DNA of 14,941 nucleotides from NCBI GenBank assembly GCA_965262505.1, contig CBDHFM010000001.1, positions 1 to 14,941 on the forward strand, in the 5' to 3' direction. The position numbers and the translations under genes are program-made. This document shows positions 6,904 through 14,693 of the stretch, piece by piece (position 1 is the first letter of the stretch; every line of letters begins with the position of its first letter). Under the pieces are notes generated by a model. The model was not told the DNA's origin. It was given only the letters and a program-made list of their open reading frames with translations, and ran no database searches. This DNA comes from JACPPO01 sp965262505. Lineage in GTDB: Bacteria; Acidobacteriota; Vicinamibacteria; Vicinamibacterales; UBA2999.

Positions 6904-8508
6904 ATGCGAGCCGTTCCTCCCCGCGCTGCTGCACCCGACCCGGCGCCGTATGCGGCGGCCGAGGCCGCCTTCGCCGAGGCCAAAGCCTACCTGTGTTCCC
7001 GCGAAGCACAACAGATGAGCGAGAGCGACCTCGAACGGGAGTTGCATCGGCGGGGTCAGGCGTTGATGCGCAAGCTCCTGCAGGGGCACCTCGATCAGCG
7101 CAGTCCGGGGGAGGCCGCCGGTCCGGTCGCGGGGGCCGACGGTGTCGAGCGCTCCGAGCGGCGCGTGCACCAACGCCACATCGAGACGACCTTCGGCACG
7201 GTGGAAGTCGAGCGCCTGGGCTACGCGCGCGCTGGTCACGACAGTCTGCATCCGCTCGACGCCGCGCTGAACCTGCCGCCGGAGCGTTACTCGCTGGAGG
7301 TGCGCCGACGGGTGGCCGAGGCGGCCGCTTCGCGGTCGTTCGACGAAGCGCTGTTCGACCTGTCTCGTAGTACCGGGGCCGAAGTGCCCAAGCGTCAGGC
7401 GGAACAGTTGGTGGCTCGCGCGGCCGAGGACTTCGACGCCTTCTACGAGGCGCGCCGTGCGGCGCAGGGCGAGCCGCCCCCCGAGGGGTCGGTCGTCGTG
7501 CTCACCTTCGACGGCAAGGGCGTGGTGCTGCATCGCGACGATCTGCGTGAGGCGACGCGGCGGGCGGCCGAGAAGCGTCGGCAGCAACGGGAGCCGCTCT
7601 CCCCGTTCAAGCGCCTGAAGCCGGGGGAGAAGAAGCACGCCAAGCGCATGGCGACGGTGGCCGCCGTCTACACGACCGCGCCGTTGGTGCGGAGTCCGGA
7701 GGAGTTCCTGCAAAGCTTGATGCCACGACAGCCGGTAGCCAAGCCCCGGGCCAAGCCCCCGCCCGTGCGGCCCCGCCCGGTGGCCAAACGGGTCTGGGCG
7801 AGCCTCGAACGCGAGCCCTGGGAGGTCGTCGCCGAGGCGACGCTGGAAGCCGAGCACCAGGACCCCGAGCACGTCAAGCGCTGGGTCGTGCTCGTCGACG
7901 GCGCCGAGACGCAGCTCGACCTGGTGGAAGCGAGCGCCGCCGCCTACGGCGTGGACGTCACTGTGATACTCGACATCATCCACGTGGTCGAGTACGTCTG
8001 GAAGGCGGCGCACGTGTTCCATCGCGAGGGGAGCCCCGAGCTGGAGTGCTGGGTCTGGACGCGCGTACGGAGCATTCTCGAGGGCAAGTCCAGCAAGGTG
8101 GCGGCGGCGATGCGGCGTGCGGCGACCGTCGCCGGTTTGTCGAGCGACACCCGCAAGCCGGTCGATACGTGCGCCAACTACCTGCTGAAATACGCGCCGT
8201 ATCTGCACTACGACCGCTACCTCGCGGCGGGCTATCCCATCGCCACCGGGGTCATCGAAGGGGCGTGCCGGTACCTGGTCCGCGACCGGATGGAGTTGAC
8301 CGGCGCCCGCTGGCGCCTGGTGGGAGCCGAGGCGGTCCTGAAGCTGCGGGCGCTACGGGCCAGCGGCGACTTCGACGCGTACTGGGACTTCCACGAAGCG
8401 CGCGAATACGAGCGGAATCACGCCCAGCGATACGCTGAAAGGACGGCGCCGCCGGTCAGCGAGCCGCCCCCGCCACCCGCCCCACCACGCCTTCGACGCG
8501 TCAAGTAG
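6904..8508 (+). CDS. ISKra4-family transposase
   Basis: 534 residues, full length. The start ATG at 6904 follows the DruA-like stop by 3 bases, with GGGAG at 6890-6894 as ribosome-binding site. The N-terminal part contains QRHIETTFGTVEVERLGYAR and the ERYSLEVRRRVAEAAASRSF block typical of ISKra4. The proposed DDE residues are D203 (VLTFDGKGVVL), D332 (WVVLVDGAETQLDL) and E452 (ATGVIEGACRYLVRDRME). A Pro/Arg-rich linker lies near residues 280-300 and a proline-rich tail ends the protein. It presumably acts on the 23-bp ends at 5752 and 8566. A long antisense frame (8208-6226) is a codon-usage shadow. Confidence 0.92.
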   Translation: MRAVPPRAAAPDPAPYAAAEAAFAEAKAYLCSREAQQMSESDLERELHRRGQALMRKLLQGHLDQRSPGEAAGPVAGADGVERSERRVHQRHIETTFGTVEVERLGYARAGHDSLHPLDAALNLPPERYSLEVRRRVAEAAASRSFDEALFDLSRSTGAEVPKRQAEQLVARAAEDFDAFYEARRAAQGEPPPEGSVVVLTFDGKGVVLHRDDLREATRRAAEKRRQQREPLSPFKRLKPGEKKHAKRMATVAAVYTTAPLVRSPEEFLQSLMPRQPVAKPRAKPPPVRPRPVAKRVWASLEREPWEVVAEATLEAEHQDPEHVKRWVVLVDGAETQLDLVEASAAAYGVDVTVILDIIHVVEYVWKAAHVFHREGSPELECWVWTRVRSILEGKSSKVAAAMRRAATVAGLSSDTRKPVDTCANYLLKYAPYLHYDRYLAAGYPIATGVIEGACRYLVRDRMELTGARWRLVGAEAVLKLRALRASGDFDAYWDFHEAREYERNHAQRYAERTAPPVSEPPPPPAPPRLRRVK

Positions 8509-8543
8509 CTCTTGCCGTGACGCTCGCCGAAGCTCCCTGGGTC

Positions 8544-8575
8544 GTCGACGAAGAAGAGCCACACCCGCGAAGTCG
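8544..8575 (-). repeat. Right terminal repeat and target duplication of the DruA-like/ISKra4 element
   Basis: 8544-8566 is the exact complement of 5752-5774. GCGAAGTCG at 8567-8575 repeats 5743-5751. Confidence 0.93.
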
Positions 8576-8938
8576 AAAGTAGGTGATGTCGCAACTCGAC
8601 ACTTGGTCGACCCGCTCGAACTCGATGTCGCGCAGCAGGTACAGGTACACCCGGTGCGCGGGGTGCGCGGGACGGGCCTGACTCAACCGCGGCGTCGGAC
8701 CTGCCGCCTGGATGCCCCATCAACCACATCAGGCGCCGCACCCGCTCGCGGCTCACCGTCCGTCCCTCGCGCTGCAGGGGGCCGCCAGCAACAGCCGCGA
8801 CCCGTAGTACAACGGCGTCGCCGTTGTACATCTCGTGGACCGTGTGCCTCAGTGCCGACTCGGTCGAGCTCACCGGCGGGGCCGGTAAGTAGAACGACGC
8901 GCGGAAGATTCCCAGCAGAGCACATTAGCGTTTGACGT
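8567..8938 (-). pseudogene. IS3-family transposase (orfB), N-terminal fragment
   Basis: On the minus strand three frames give consecutive pieces of an IS3-family orfB. They are CALLGIFRASFYLPAPPV (from about 8925), YYGSRLLL, LQREGRTVSRERVRRLMWLMG, and then AHRVYLYLLRDIEFERVDQV followed by SSCDITYFRLRG, with the first catalytic Asp in CDITY. At least three frameshifts and a TAA in place of a probable CAA just before CALLG show long decay. The sequence runs straight into the fragment at 5751-5530 across the 9-bp duplication of the ISKra4-family element. Upstream orfA is not recognisable. Confidence 0.75.
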
Positions 8939-9123
8939 TCAGTTCTGAAGGTTGAGCTGGATCGGTTGGAGCGAGAACAGCGAAACACGAACTGGTCGAC
9001 CCCTGATCGCCGTGCAGCGGTCGAACCGGGGCGCCCAGCGAGTGCGGGACACCTACCGGAGAATTCGAAGGCACGCACCCGCGCTTCGGACCAATTCGGC
9101 AGACACTCCCCGCTCGAGGGCAC

Positions 9124-9215
9124 GTCAATTGTGTCGGGTCCCGGCCATCTCAGACCGGCCCCTTTGGTGCGGCGCAGGTACTCCTTCACGGTCGACGGCG
9201 AGTCAAGCTCCGGAC
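9124..9215 (-). pseudogene. Probable IS21 istA N-terminal remnant
   Basis: The minus strand encodes SPSTVKEYLRRTKGAGLRWP. This closely resembles the helix-turn-helix end of IS21-family IstA (pattern S-STV-EYLRRA--AGL-WPLP). Nothing before or after it stays in register with IstA, so this is a short remnant at most. Confidence 0.42.
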
Positions 9216-9314
9216 TATAGGCCGCGTGTTCCACATCAGCGCGCTGGCGTCGGGAGGGTTTGGCCTGCCGACGCGGAACGAAGCGCGTGCGCACGATCGG
9301 TCGAGGAACGGAGC

Positions 9315-9398
9315 ACAGACCGCATGCGCGGTTTTCGGTACCTGGCGGACGGACACGATGTGAATGTTGCGGGCAACCGGATCTTGCTCGACTTCACC
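9315..9398 (+). pseudogene. Possible TnpB C-terminal (zinc ribbon/RuvC III) remnant
   Basis: The plus strand encodes RMRGFRYLADGHDVNVAGNR then IL. The part DVNVAGNRIL recalls the DVNAARNIL motif at the end of IS605-type TnpB. The cysteines expected before it are absent (an Arg stands where CxxC would fall) and no upstream TnpB sequence is seen. Weak call. Confidence 0.2.
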
Positions 9399-9448
9399 GA
9401 TCCCCGTATGATCTTGCCTTCAGGTCGGGGAGGTCCGCAGGGGGGCGC

Positions 9449-11878
9449 ATGGTCGACTTCAATAGGCTCAGAACCAGAAAGCAGAAACCAAGAGTCATCG
9501 ATCCGCTCGAAATCTTCCGACGCCTTCCGAAAGCATCTGGCATCAACGATTTGTATACGAGCCAGGCGGAAGTCCTGCAGAGTTGTTTCGAGCGCCGAAG
9601 CGAGCGCGACACTGTTCTCAAGCTGCATACTGGTGGCGGTAAGACACTGGTTGGCCTTCTTGCGGCACAATCAACACTCAACGAGTTGTCGGAGCCGGTG
9701 TTGTACCTGACGCCTACGCAACAACTTGTTCAGCAGACTCTCGAAAAGGCGCAAGCTTACGGTATTCCCGCGGTCCCATACCCAAAGGGTCAGCCGCTCA
9801 GCGATGAGTTTCTCAAGGCACGAGCCGTCATGGTAGCTACCTATAAGGCTCTGTTTAACGGCCAAAGCAAATTCGGTGTGCGTGGCCAGAAACAACCGAT
9901 ACAAGTCGGGGCAATCATCCTGGATGACGCGCACGTCGCGGTCTCGGTTGTGCGCGACTCCTTTACCCTAACAATTGACACAAGCGAAGAACGGACACGG
10001 TACGAAAGCCTGGCGGAACTGTTTCGGCGAGCCTTTAGGGACATGGATCGTGTTGGCACCTTCGATGATGTTGTAGGCGGCAAGGAGAACATGACACTTG
10101 AGATTCCGTATTGGGCGTGGCACGAACAGATTGATGCCGTGCGGGAGCAGTTGCGGGCAGAGGCTCATTCACGGGCTTTCGTGTGGCCGTTGCTTAGGGA
10201 TCATCTTCACCTATGTCATGCCATTGTTGGCCAGACGAAGTTTACTATCACGGCGATACTGCCGCTTGTGAATGCCTTCCCGACGTTCTCGGAGGCACCC
10301 CGCAGGATCTACATGTCTGCAACCATTTCCGACGACACTGATATCATCAGGACGTTTGATGCAGATCCCAAAGCAATTCCGAAGGCGTTGAAATCGCGGT
10401 CACTTGCAGGTATAAGCGAGCGAATGATTTTGATTCCGAGTCTAATGCCTTTCAGATTCGATGCTCGAGAGGTTGTTGAGAAGCTCGCGAAGTGGACGGC
10501 CACAAAGCGTAACGCCGGGGCAGTAATCTTGGTGCCATCGGACAAGAGTGCGGCTGGTAGTTGGGGAGAAGTGGGCACCGTCGCTAAAGGGTCGAGTGAG
10601 GTGGAGCAGCTTGTCGCCGACCTGCAAACCGGCACGACATTCGGACCGGCAGTGTTCTCGAATAGATATGACGGGATCGATTTGCCAGGTAATTCGTGTC
10701 GATTGCTTGTTATGGACGGATTGCCCATGGGAACATCGGACTACGAACGATTCCGCGCGAGCACGCTGTATGGAGGGACAACGATTACCCGGATGTTGGC
10801 CCAGCGAATCGAGCAAGGGATCGGTCGTGGTGCGCGAGGAGCGGGCGACTATTGTGTCGTGCTTCTCGTAGGGAACGCTCTGGCGGCATGGATAGCTAAG
10901 GATGCGAATTATAGATTCTTGACAGATGCTACCAGGGCGCAGCTTGAAATGGGTGCGGAGGTCAGTAAGGAAGTGAAGGACCTTGCCGAGTTGGCGCATA
11001 CGATCAGAAGGAGTTACGAGCGCGACGGCGAAGGAGTCAACCTGAACCTGATCCACACCCGCGACCTGCGGAAGTCGACGCTGCTCTTCCACCTGACGAA
11101 GCGGCTGCTGGAGACCAAGTGGCGCGATCCCGGCGAGGAGCCGAAGCTGCACCTGTTCGGCCAGCTCAAGCGGATCACCCGCCAGTGGCTCGACGACCAC
11201 CTCGTGTGCAAGGGAGGGACGTATCCGGCGCAGCTCATGTACCAGGAACTGGCGGACATGGCCTGCGAGCGGATCACGGCCGGGATCGTCTCCAACCTGC
11301 TGGGCGAGCGCCCGATCAAGGCGGTGCTGGACCCCTACAACCCTGTTGGCTCGACGCTGCACGTGCGCTTCACGACGTCGAAGAAGATTCGCTGGAAGAC
11401 CGACCCCACCCGCTGCCACATCAACTGGGTCGTGTGCGACAGCAACTGGGAGGCCCAGTTCTGCCTCGTGGTCGAATCGCATCCACGGGTGCGCGCCTAC
11501 GTCAAGAACCACAGCCTCGGGTTGGAGGGGCCGCACCGCTACGGTTCCCAGACGCGCCGCTACCTCCCCGATTTCGTCGTGCTCGTGGACGACGGCGGCG
11601 GGGACGACGACCTGCTCCGCCTCGTGGTCGAGGTGAAGGGCTACCGGGGCGAGGACGCCAAGGACAAGAAGACGACGATGGACACCTACTGGGTGCCCGG
11701 CGTCAACAACCTTGGCGCCTACGGCCGCTGGGCCTTCGCCGAGCTGACCGACGTCTACGCGATGGAGGAGGACTTCGAGGACGCGCTGGAGGCGCAGTTC
11801 CACGCGCTGGTCGAGCGGGCGGCGCCTCGGCGGGGAGCGGCCGATAACCAGGATCGCGCGGCACCGGCTGCGCCGTGA
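9449..11878 (+). CDS. Chimeric helicase-nuclease, restriction component (Rad3-like helicase + BPTD_3080-type C-terminus)
   Basis: 809 residues from the ATG at 9449 (MVDFNRLRTRKQKPRVIDPL), which matches the start of stand-alone helicases of this type; the frame is open further upstream without similarity. Residues 1-525 are an SF2 helicase of Rad3/DinG type: Walker A HTGGGKT (~61-67), YLTPTQQLVQQT, motif II DDAH (D159-H162, in place of DEAH), MSAT (289-292), RYDGIDLPG (~406) and QRIEQGIGRGAR (~451). From about residue 526 (nt ~11030) the sequence becomes the C-terminus of the BPTD_3080 restriction endonuclease family: LNLIHTRDLRKSTLLFHLTK, KLHLFGQLKRITRQWLD, HINWVVCDSNWEAQFC, then a PD-(D/E)xK site (D708 in YLPDF; E728 and K730 in VVEVKGY). 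Codon use switches from mixed to GC-rich at the same point. It probably translocates on and cuts unmethylated DNA together with the downstream methyltransferase. Confidence 0.85.
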   Translation: MVDFNRLRTRKQKPRVIDPLEIFRRLPKASGINDLYTSQAEVLQSCFERRSERDTVLKLHTGGGKTLVGLLAAQSTLNELSEPVLYLTPTQQLVQQTLEKAQAYGIPAVPYPKGQPLSDEFLKARAVMVATYKALFNGQSKFGVRGQKQPIQVGAIILDDAHVAVSVVRDSFTLTIDTSEERTRYESLAELFRRAFRDMDRVGTFDDVVGGKENMTLEIPYWAWHEQIDAVREQLRAEAHSRAFVWPLLRDHLHLCHAIVGQTKFTITAILPLVNAFPTFSEAPRRIYMSATISDDTDIIRTFDADPKAIPKALKSRSLAGISERMILIPSLMPFRFDAREVVEKLAKWTATKRNAGAVILVPSDKSAAGSWGEVGTVAKGSSEVEQLVADLQTGTTFGPAVFSNRYDGIDLPGNSCRLLVMDGLPMGTSDYERFRASTLYGGTTITRMLAQRIEQGIGRGARGAGDYCVVLLVGNALAAWIAKDANYRFLTDATRAQLEMGAEVSKEVKDLAELAHTIRRSYERDGEGVNLNLIHTRDLRKSTLLFHLTKRLLETKWRDPGEEPKLHLFGQLKRITRQWLDDHLVCKGGTYPAQLMYQELADMACERITAGIVSNLLGERPIKAVLDPYNPVGSTLHVRFTTSKKIRWKTDPTRCHINWVVCDSNWEAQFCLVVESHPRVRAYVKNHSLGLEGPHRYGSQTRRYLPDFVVLVDDGGGDDDLLRLVVEVKGYRGEDAKDKKTTMDTYWVPGVNNLGAYGRWAFAELTDVYAMEEDFEDALEAQFHALVERAAPRRGAADNQDRAAPAAP

Positions 11879-11888
11879 CGGAGCGTAC

Positions 11889-14681
11889 ATGGCGAAACGG
11901 CAGCGTGAGAAAACCGTGGCGACCCTCATGCACGAGGAGGCGTCGCGGAAGAACATCCCCACGGCCGAGTTCCGGTCCGTGATGGAGCGCACCGAGCAGA
12001 GCCCCGTCCAGGTCGCCTACGAGCGCCGCAACCGCGACCTCGACCCGCAGTTCGTGTGGCGCGGCAAGGACGCGCAGGACTGGTCCGACCTCGTCGTGCA
12101 GGCGGCACCGCTTTTCATACAGGAGAAGGTCCACCCGAAGGTGCTCATCGACAACCTGCGCCGGCAGCGCAGGAACGGCCAGGCCGGCCGGGGCGGTGAC
12201 GGCGCGGAGGTCCAGCCGGATCTGTTCGCCGACTTCAACGGGCTGCCGAGCGATGATGCCCGGACGGAGTTCTATCAGCACGACGCCAACTGGTCGAACC
12301 GGATGATCCTCGGCGACAGCCTGCAGGTGATGGCGTCGCTCGCCGAGCGCGAGGGGCTCCGCGGCAAGGTGCAGTGCATCTACCTAGACCCGCCCTACGG
12401 CATCAAGTTCAACTCGAACTTCCAGTGGTCGACGACCAGCCGCGACGTGAAGGACGGCAACGCCGACCACATCACTCGCGAGCCGGAGCAGGTCAGAGCG
12501 TTCCGGGACACGTGGCGGGACGGGATTCACTCGTATCTCACATATTTGCGGGACCGGTTGACGGTGGCGCGGGAACTGCTGGCGGAGAGTGGTTCGATAT
12601 TCGTGCAGATTGGGGATGAGAATGTTCACCGGGTGCGGGCGTTAATGGATGAGGTGTTCGGAGAGTACAACTTCCGGAGTGTTATCACGTTTCAAAAGAC
12701 TGGTGGTTTGATTTCTCAGGGGCTGGTCAAAACACTGGACTTCGTCTTGTGGTACGCGAAGGACACCAGCGCTACCAAGGTCCGACAGCTGTTTGCCTCT
12801 CGGCAGAGTGGTGATACCTCGTTGGAACGCTACGACCTCGTCCATCTCGATAGTGGAGCGTTTCGCAGGATTAGCCCGGAAGAACGTTTGACAGGAATCC
12901 TGCCTGACGGTGCGAGCCGCTGCAGGCATGTTGCACTCGAATCCGCCAATCCTACGTTCGAGTTTGAATTCCAAGGCAATGCGTATTCTCAGCGATGGAA
13001 AACGAATCTAGATGGACTGCAGAGGCTTGCCCGGGCGGCGCGAGTAGCGACAACAGGGAGACGACTAAACTCACTGAGGTACTACGATGACTTTCCAGTT
13101 ATCCCGGTGACGGATCGTTGGGAATCGATGCAGATTGGCACTGGATTGACTTATGTTGTCCAAACTGCGCCGGCGGCTGTCCAGCGGTGCATCCTTATGA
13201 CTACGGACCCCGGGGACTTAGTGGTCGACCCCACGTGCGGGTCCGGTACGACCGCCTACGTCGCCGAGCAATGGGGCCGCCGCTGGATCACCATCGATAC
13301 ATCCCGAGTAGCGCTGGCTCTGGCCAGGGCCCGGATCATGGGCGCCCGCTACCCGTACTACCTGCTCTCCGACAGTCCGCAGGGTCAGCGCAAGGAGGCC
13401 GAGATCACGCGCAAGGCGCCATCCGACGTGCCGACGCGCGGCGACGTCCGGCAGGGGTTCGTCTACGAGCGGGTGCCGCACATTACGCTCAAGTCGATTG
13501 CCAACAACGCCGAGATCGACGTCATCTGGGAGCGCTGGCAGGAGACCCTGGCGCCGTTGCGCGACGATCTGAACGCCAGGCTCGATTCCGACTGGGAGGA
13601 GTGGCAGATTCCCCGCAAGGCGTCCGAGGAGTGGCCGGCGGAGGCGGTCGAGACGCATCGGCTCTGGTGGGAGGCGCGCGTCGCCCGGCAGCAGGAGGTC
13701 GACGCCTCCATCGCGGCCAGGGCGGACTACGAGTACCTCTACGACAAGCCCTACGAGGACAACAGGAAGGTGCGGGTCGCGGGACCGTTCACAGTGGAGA
13801 GCCTGTCGCCGCACCGCGTGCTGGCGGTCGACGAGAACGACGAGCTCCTCGACCGCGCCGCGGAGCCGAGGGCCGACTACGGGCCGCAGCAGGACTTCGC
13901 GGGCATGATCCTGGAGCAGCTCGCGACCGCCGGCGTGCAGCAGGCGCACAAGGAGGATCGCATCGCCTTCGCCGCCGTCACGCCCTGGCCGGGCGGGTAC
14001 ATCTGCGCGGAGGGACGCTACGTCGAAGGCGATGGAGATTCCGGCCCGGAGAAACGCGCCGGGGTCTTCGTCGGCCCCGAGTTCGGCACGGTGTCCCGTC
14101 CGGACCTGGTGGCGGCCGCGCGCGAGGCGGGCGACGCCGGCTTCGACGTCCTGATCGCCTGCGCGTTCAACTACGAGGCGCACGCGTCGGAGTTCAACCG
14201 CCTCGGCCGCATCCCGGTCCTCAAGGCGCGCATGAACGCCGACCTCCACATGGCGGACGAGCTGAAGAACACCGGCAAGGGCAACCTGTTCGTCATCTTC
14301 GGCGAGCCGGACATCGACATCCTCCCGGTCGACGGAGAAGACGCCGGCAGCTCGCGGATCCAGGTAAAGATCAACGGCGTGGACGTCTTCCATCCGACCA
14401 CCGGCGAGGTCCGCAGCGACGGCGCCGACGGCATCGCGTGCTGGTTCATCGACACCGACTACAACGAGGAGAGCTTCTTCGTCCGGCACGCCTACTTCCT
14501 CGGCGCGAACGACCCCTACAAGGCGCTCAGGAACACCCTGAAGGCCGAGATCGACGCCGACGCGTGGGAGACGCTCCACAGCGACATCTCGCGTCCGTTC
14601 GACCGCCCGGAGTCGGGCCGCATCGCCGTCAAGGTCATCAATCACCTCGGCGACGAGGTGATGAAGGTGTTCCGGGTGTGA
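11889..14681 (+). CDS. Beta-class site-specific DNA methyltransferase (modification component)
   Basis: 930 residues. ATG 11889 follows GGAG at 11880-11883, 10 bases after the upstream stop. Motif IV is DPPYG (D167-G171) and the AdoMet-binding motif I is DPTCGSGT (D447-T454). The order IV, recognition region, I is that of beta-class N4/N6 methyltransferases such as type III Mod subunits; DPPY points to N6-adenine. About 480 residues follow the methylase core (for example VFVGPEFGTVSRPDL and NTGKGNLFVIFGEPDIDI), as in the large methyltransferases paired with BPTD_3080-type nucleases. Codon use is GC-rich except for about 12515-13220 (residues ~210-445), the target-recognition region, which uses many A/T-ending codons and looks imported. 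It should protect the host sites recognised by the upstream helicase-nuclease. Confidence 0.92.
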   Translation: MAKRQREKTVATLMHEEASRKNIPTAEFRSVMERTEQSPVQVAYERRNRDLDPQFVWRGKDAQDWSDLVVQAAPLFIQEKVHPKVLIDNLRRQRRNGQAGRGGDGAEVQPDLFADFNGLPSDDARTEFYQHDANWSNRMILGDSLQVMASLAEREGLRGKVQCIYLDPPYGIKFNSNFQWSTTSRDVKDGNADHITREPEQVRAFRDTWRDGIHSYLTYLRDRLTVARELLAESGSIFVQIGDENVHRVRALMDEVFGEYNFRSVITFQKTGGLISQGLVKTLDFVLWYAKDTSATKVRQLFASRQSGDTSLERYDLVHLDSGAFRRISPEERLTGILPDGASRCRHVALESANPTFEFEFQGNAYSQRWKTNLDGLQRLARAARVATTGRRLNSLRYYDDFPVIPVTDRWESMQIGTGLTYVVQTAPAAVQRCILMTTDPGDLVVDPTCGSGTTAYVAEQWGRRWITIDTSRVALALARARIMGARYPYYLLSDSPQGQRKEAEITRKAPSDVPTRGDVRQGFVYERVPHITLKSIANNAEIDVIWERWQETLAPLRDDLNARLDSDWEEWQIPRKASEEWPAEAVETHRLWWEARVARQQEVDASIAARADYEYLYDKPYEDNRKVRVAGPFTVESLSPHRVLAVDENDELLDRAAEPRADYGPQQDFAGMILEQLATAGVQQAHKEDRIAFAAVTPWPGGYICAEGRYVEGDGDSGPEKRAGVFVGPEFGTVSRPDLVAAAREAGDAGFDVLIACAFNYEAHASEFNRLGRIPVLKARMNADLHMADELKNTGKGNLFVIFGEPDIDILPVDGEDAGSSRIQVKINGVDVFHPTTGEVRSDGADGIACWFIDTDYNEESFFVRHAYFLGANDPYKALRNTLKAEIDADAWETLHSDISRPFDRPESGRIAVKVINHLGDEVMKVFRV

Positions 14682-14693
14682 GGAAGGCTGGTC

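Larger units (their letters stand above)
5752..8566 (+). mobile_element. 2.8-kb ISKra4-family element carrying a DruA-like (DUF4338) gene
   Basis: Perfect 23-bp terminal inverted repeats (5752-5774 and 8544-8566) and a perfect 9-bp direct repeat GCGAAGTCG outside them (5743-5751, 8567-8575) define a complete 2,815-bp element. It has 217 non-coding bases on the left, a DUF4338 gene (5992-6900), an ISKra4-family transposase (6904-8508) and 35 non-coding bases on the right. It is inserted in a decayed IS3-family transposase on the minus strand, whose two halves match across the join. Perfect ends and two intact genes indicate a recent insertion. Both genes lie between the repeats, so the DUF4338 gene moves with the transposase. 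Confidence 0.93.
8939..9448. other. Gene-free stretch with mobile-element debris
   Basis: No convincing intact gene. Apart from two short remnants annotated separately (9124-9215 and 9315-9398) I see nothing recognisable. The long open frames here reflect GC-rich composition. The stretch probably contains the junction between the decayed IS region and the restriction operon, and the operon promoter, which I cannot identify. Confidence 0.5.

Noticed and set aside
6226..8208. Long minus-strand open frame (660 codons), and similar antisense frames at 1031-2803 (+) and 13218-14888 (-)
   Set aside because: All lie opposite well-recognised genes, have Arg/Ala/Gly-rich low-complexity translations without domains, and come from GC-rich third positions.
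8948..8983. Plus-strand LKVELDRLEREQ as the end of an IS3 orfA
   Set aside because: It is on the opposite strand to the IS3-family remnant and has no other orfA features; probably chance.
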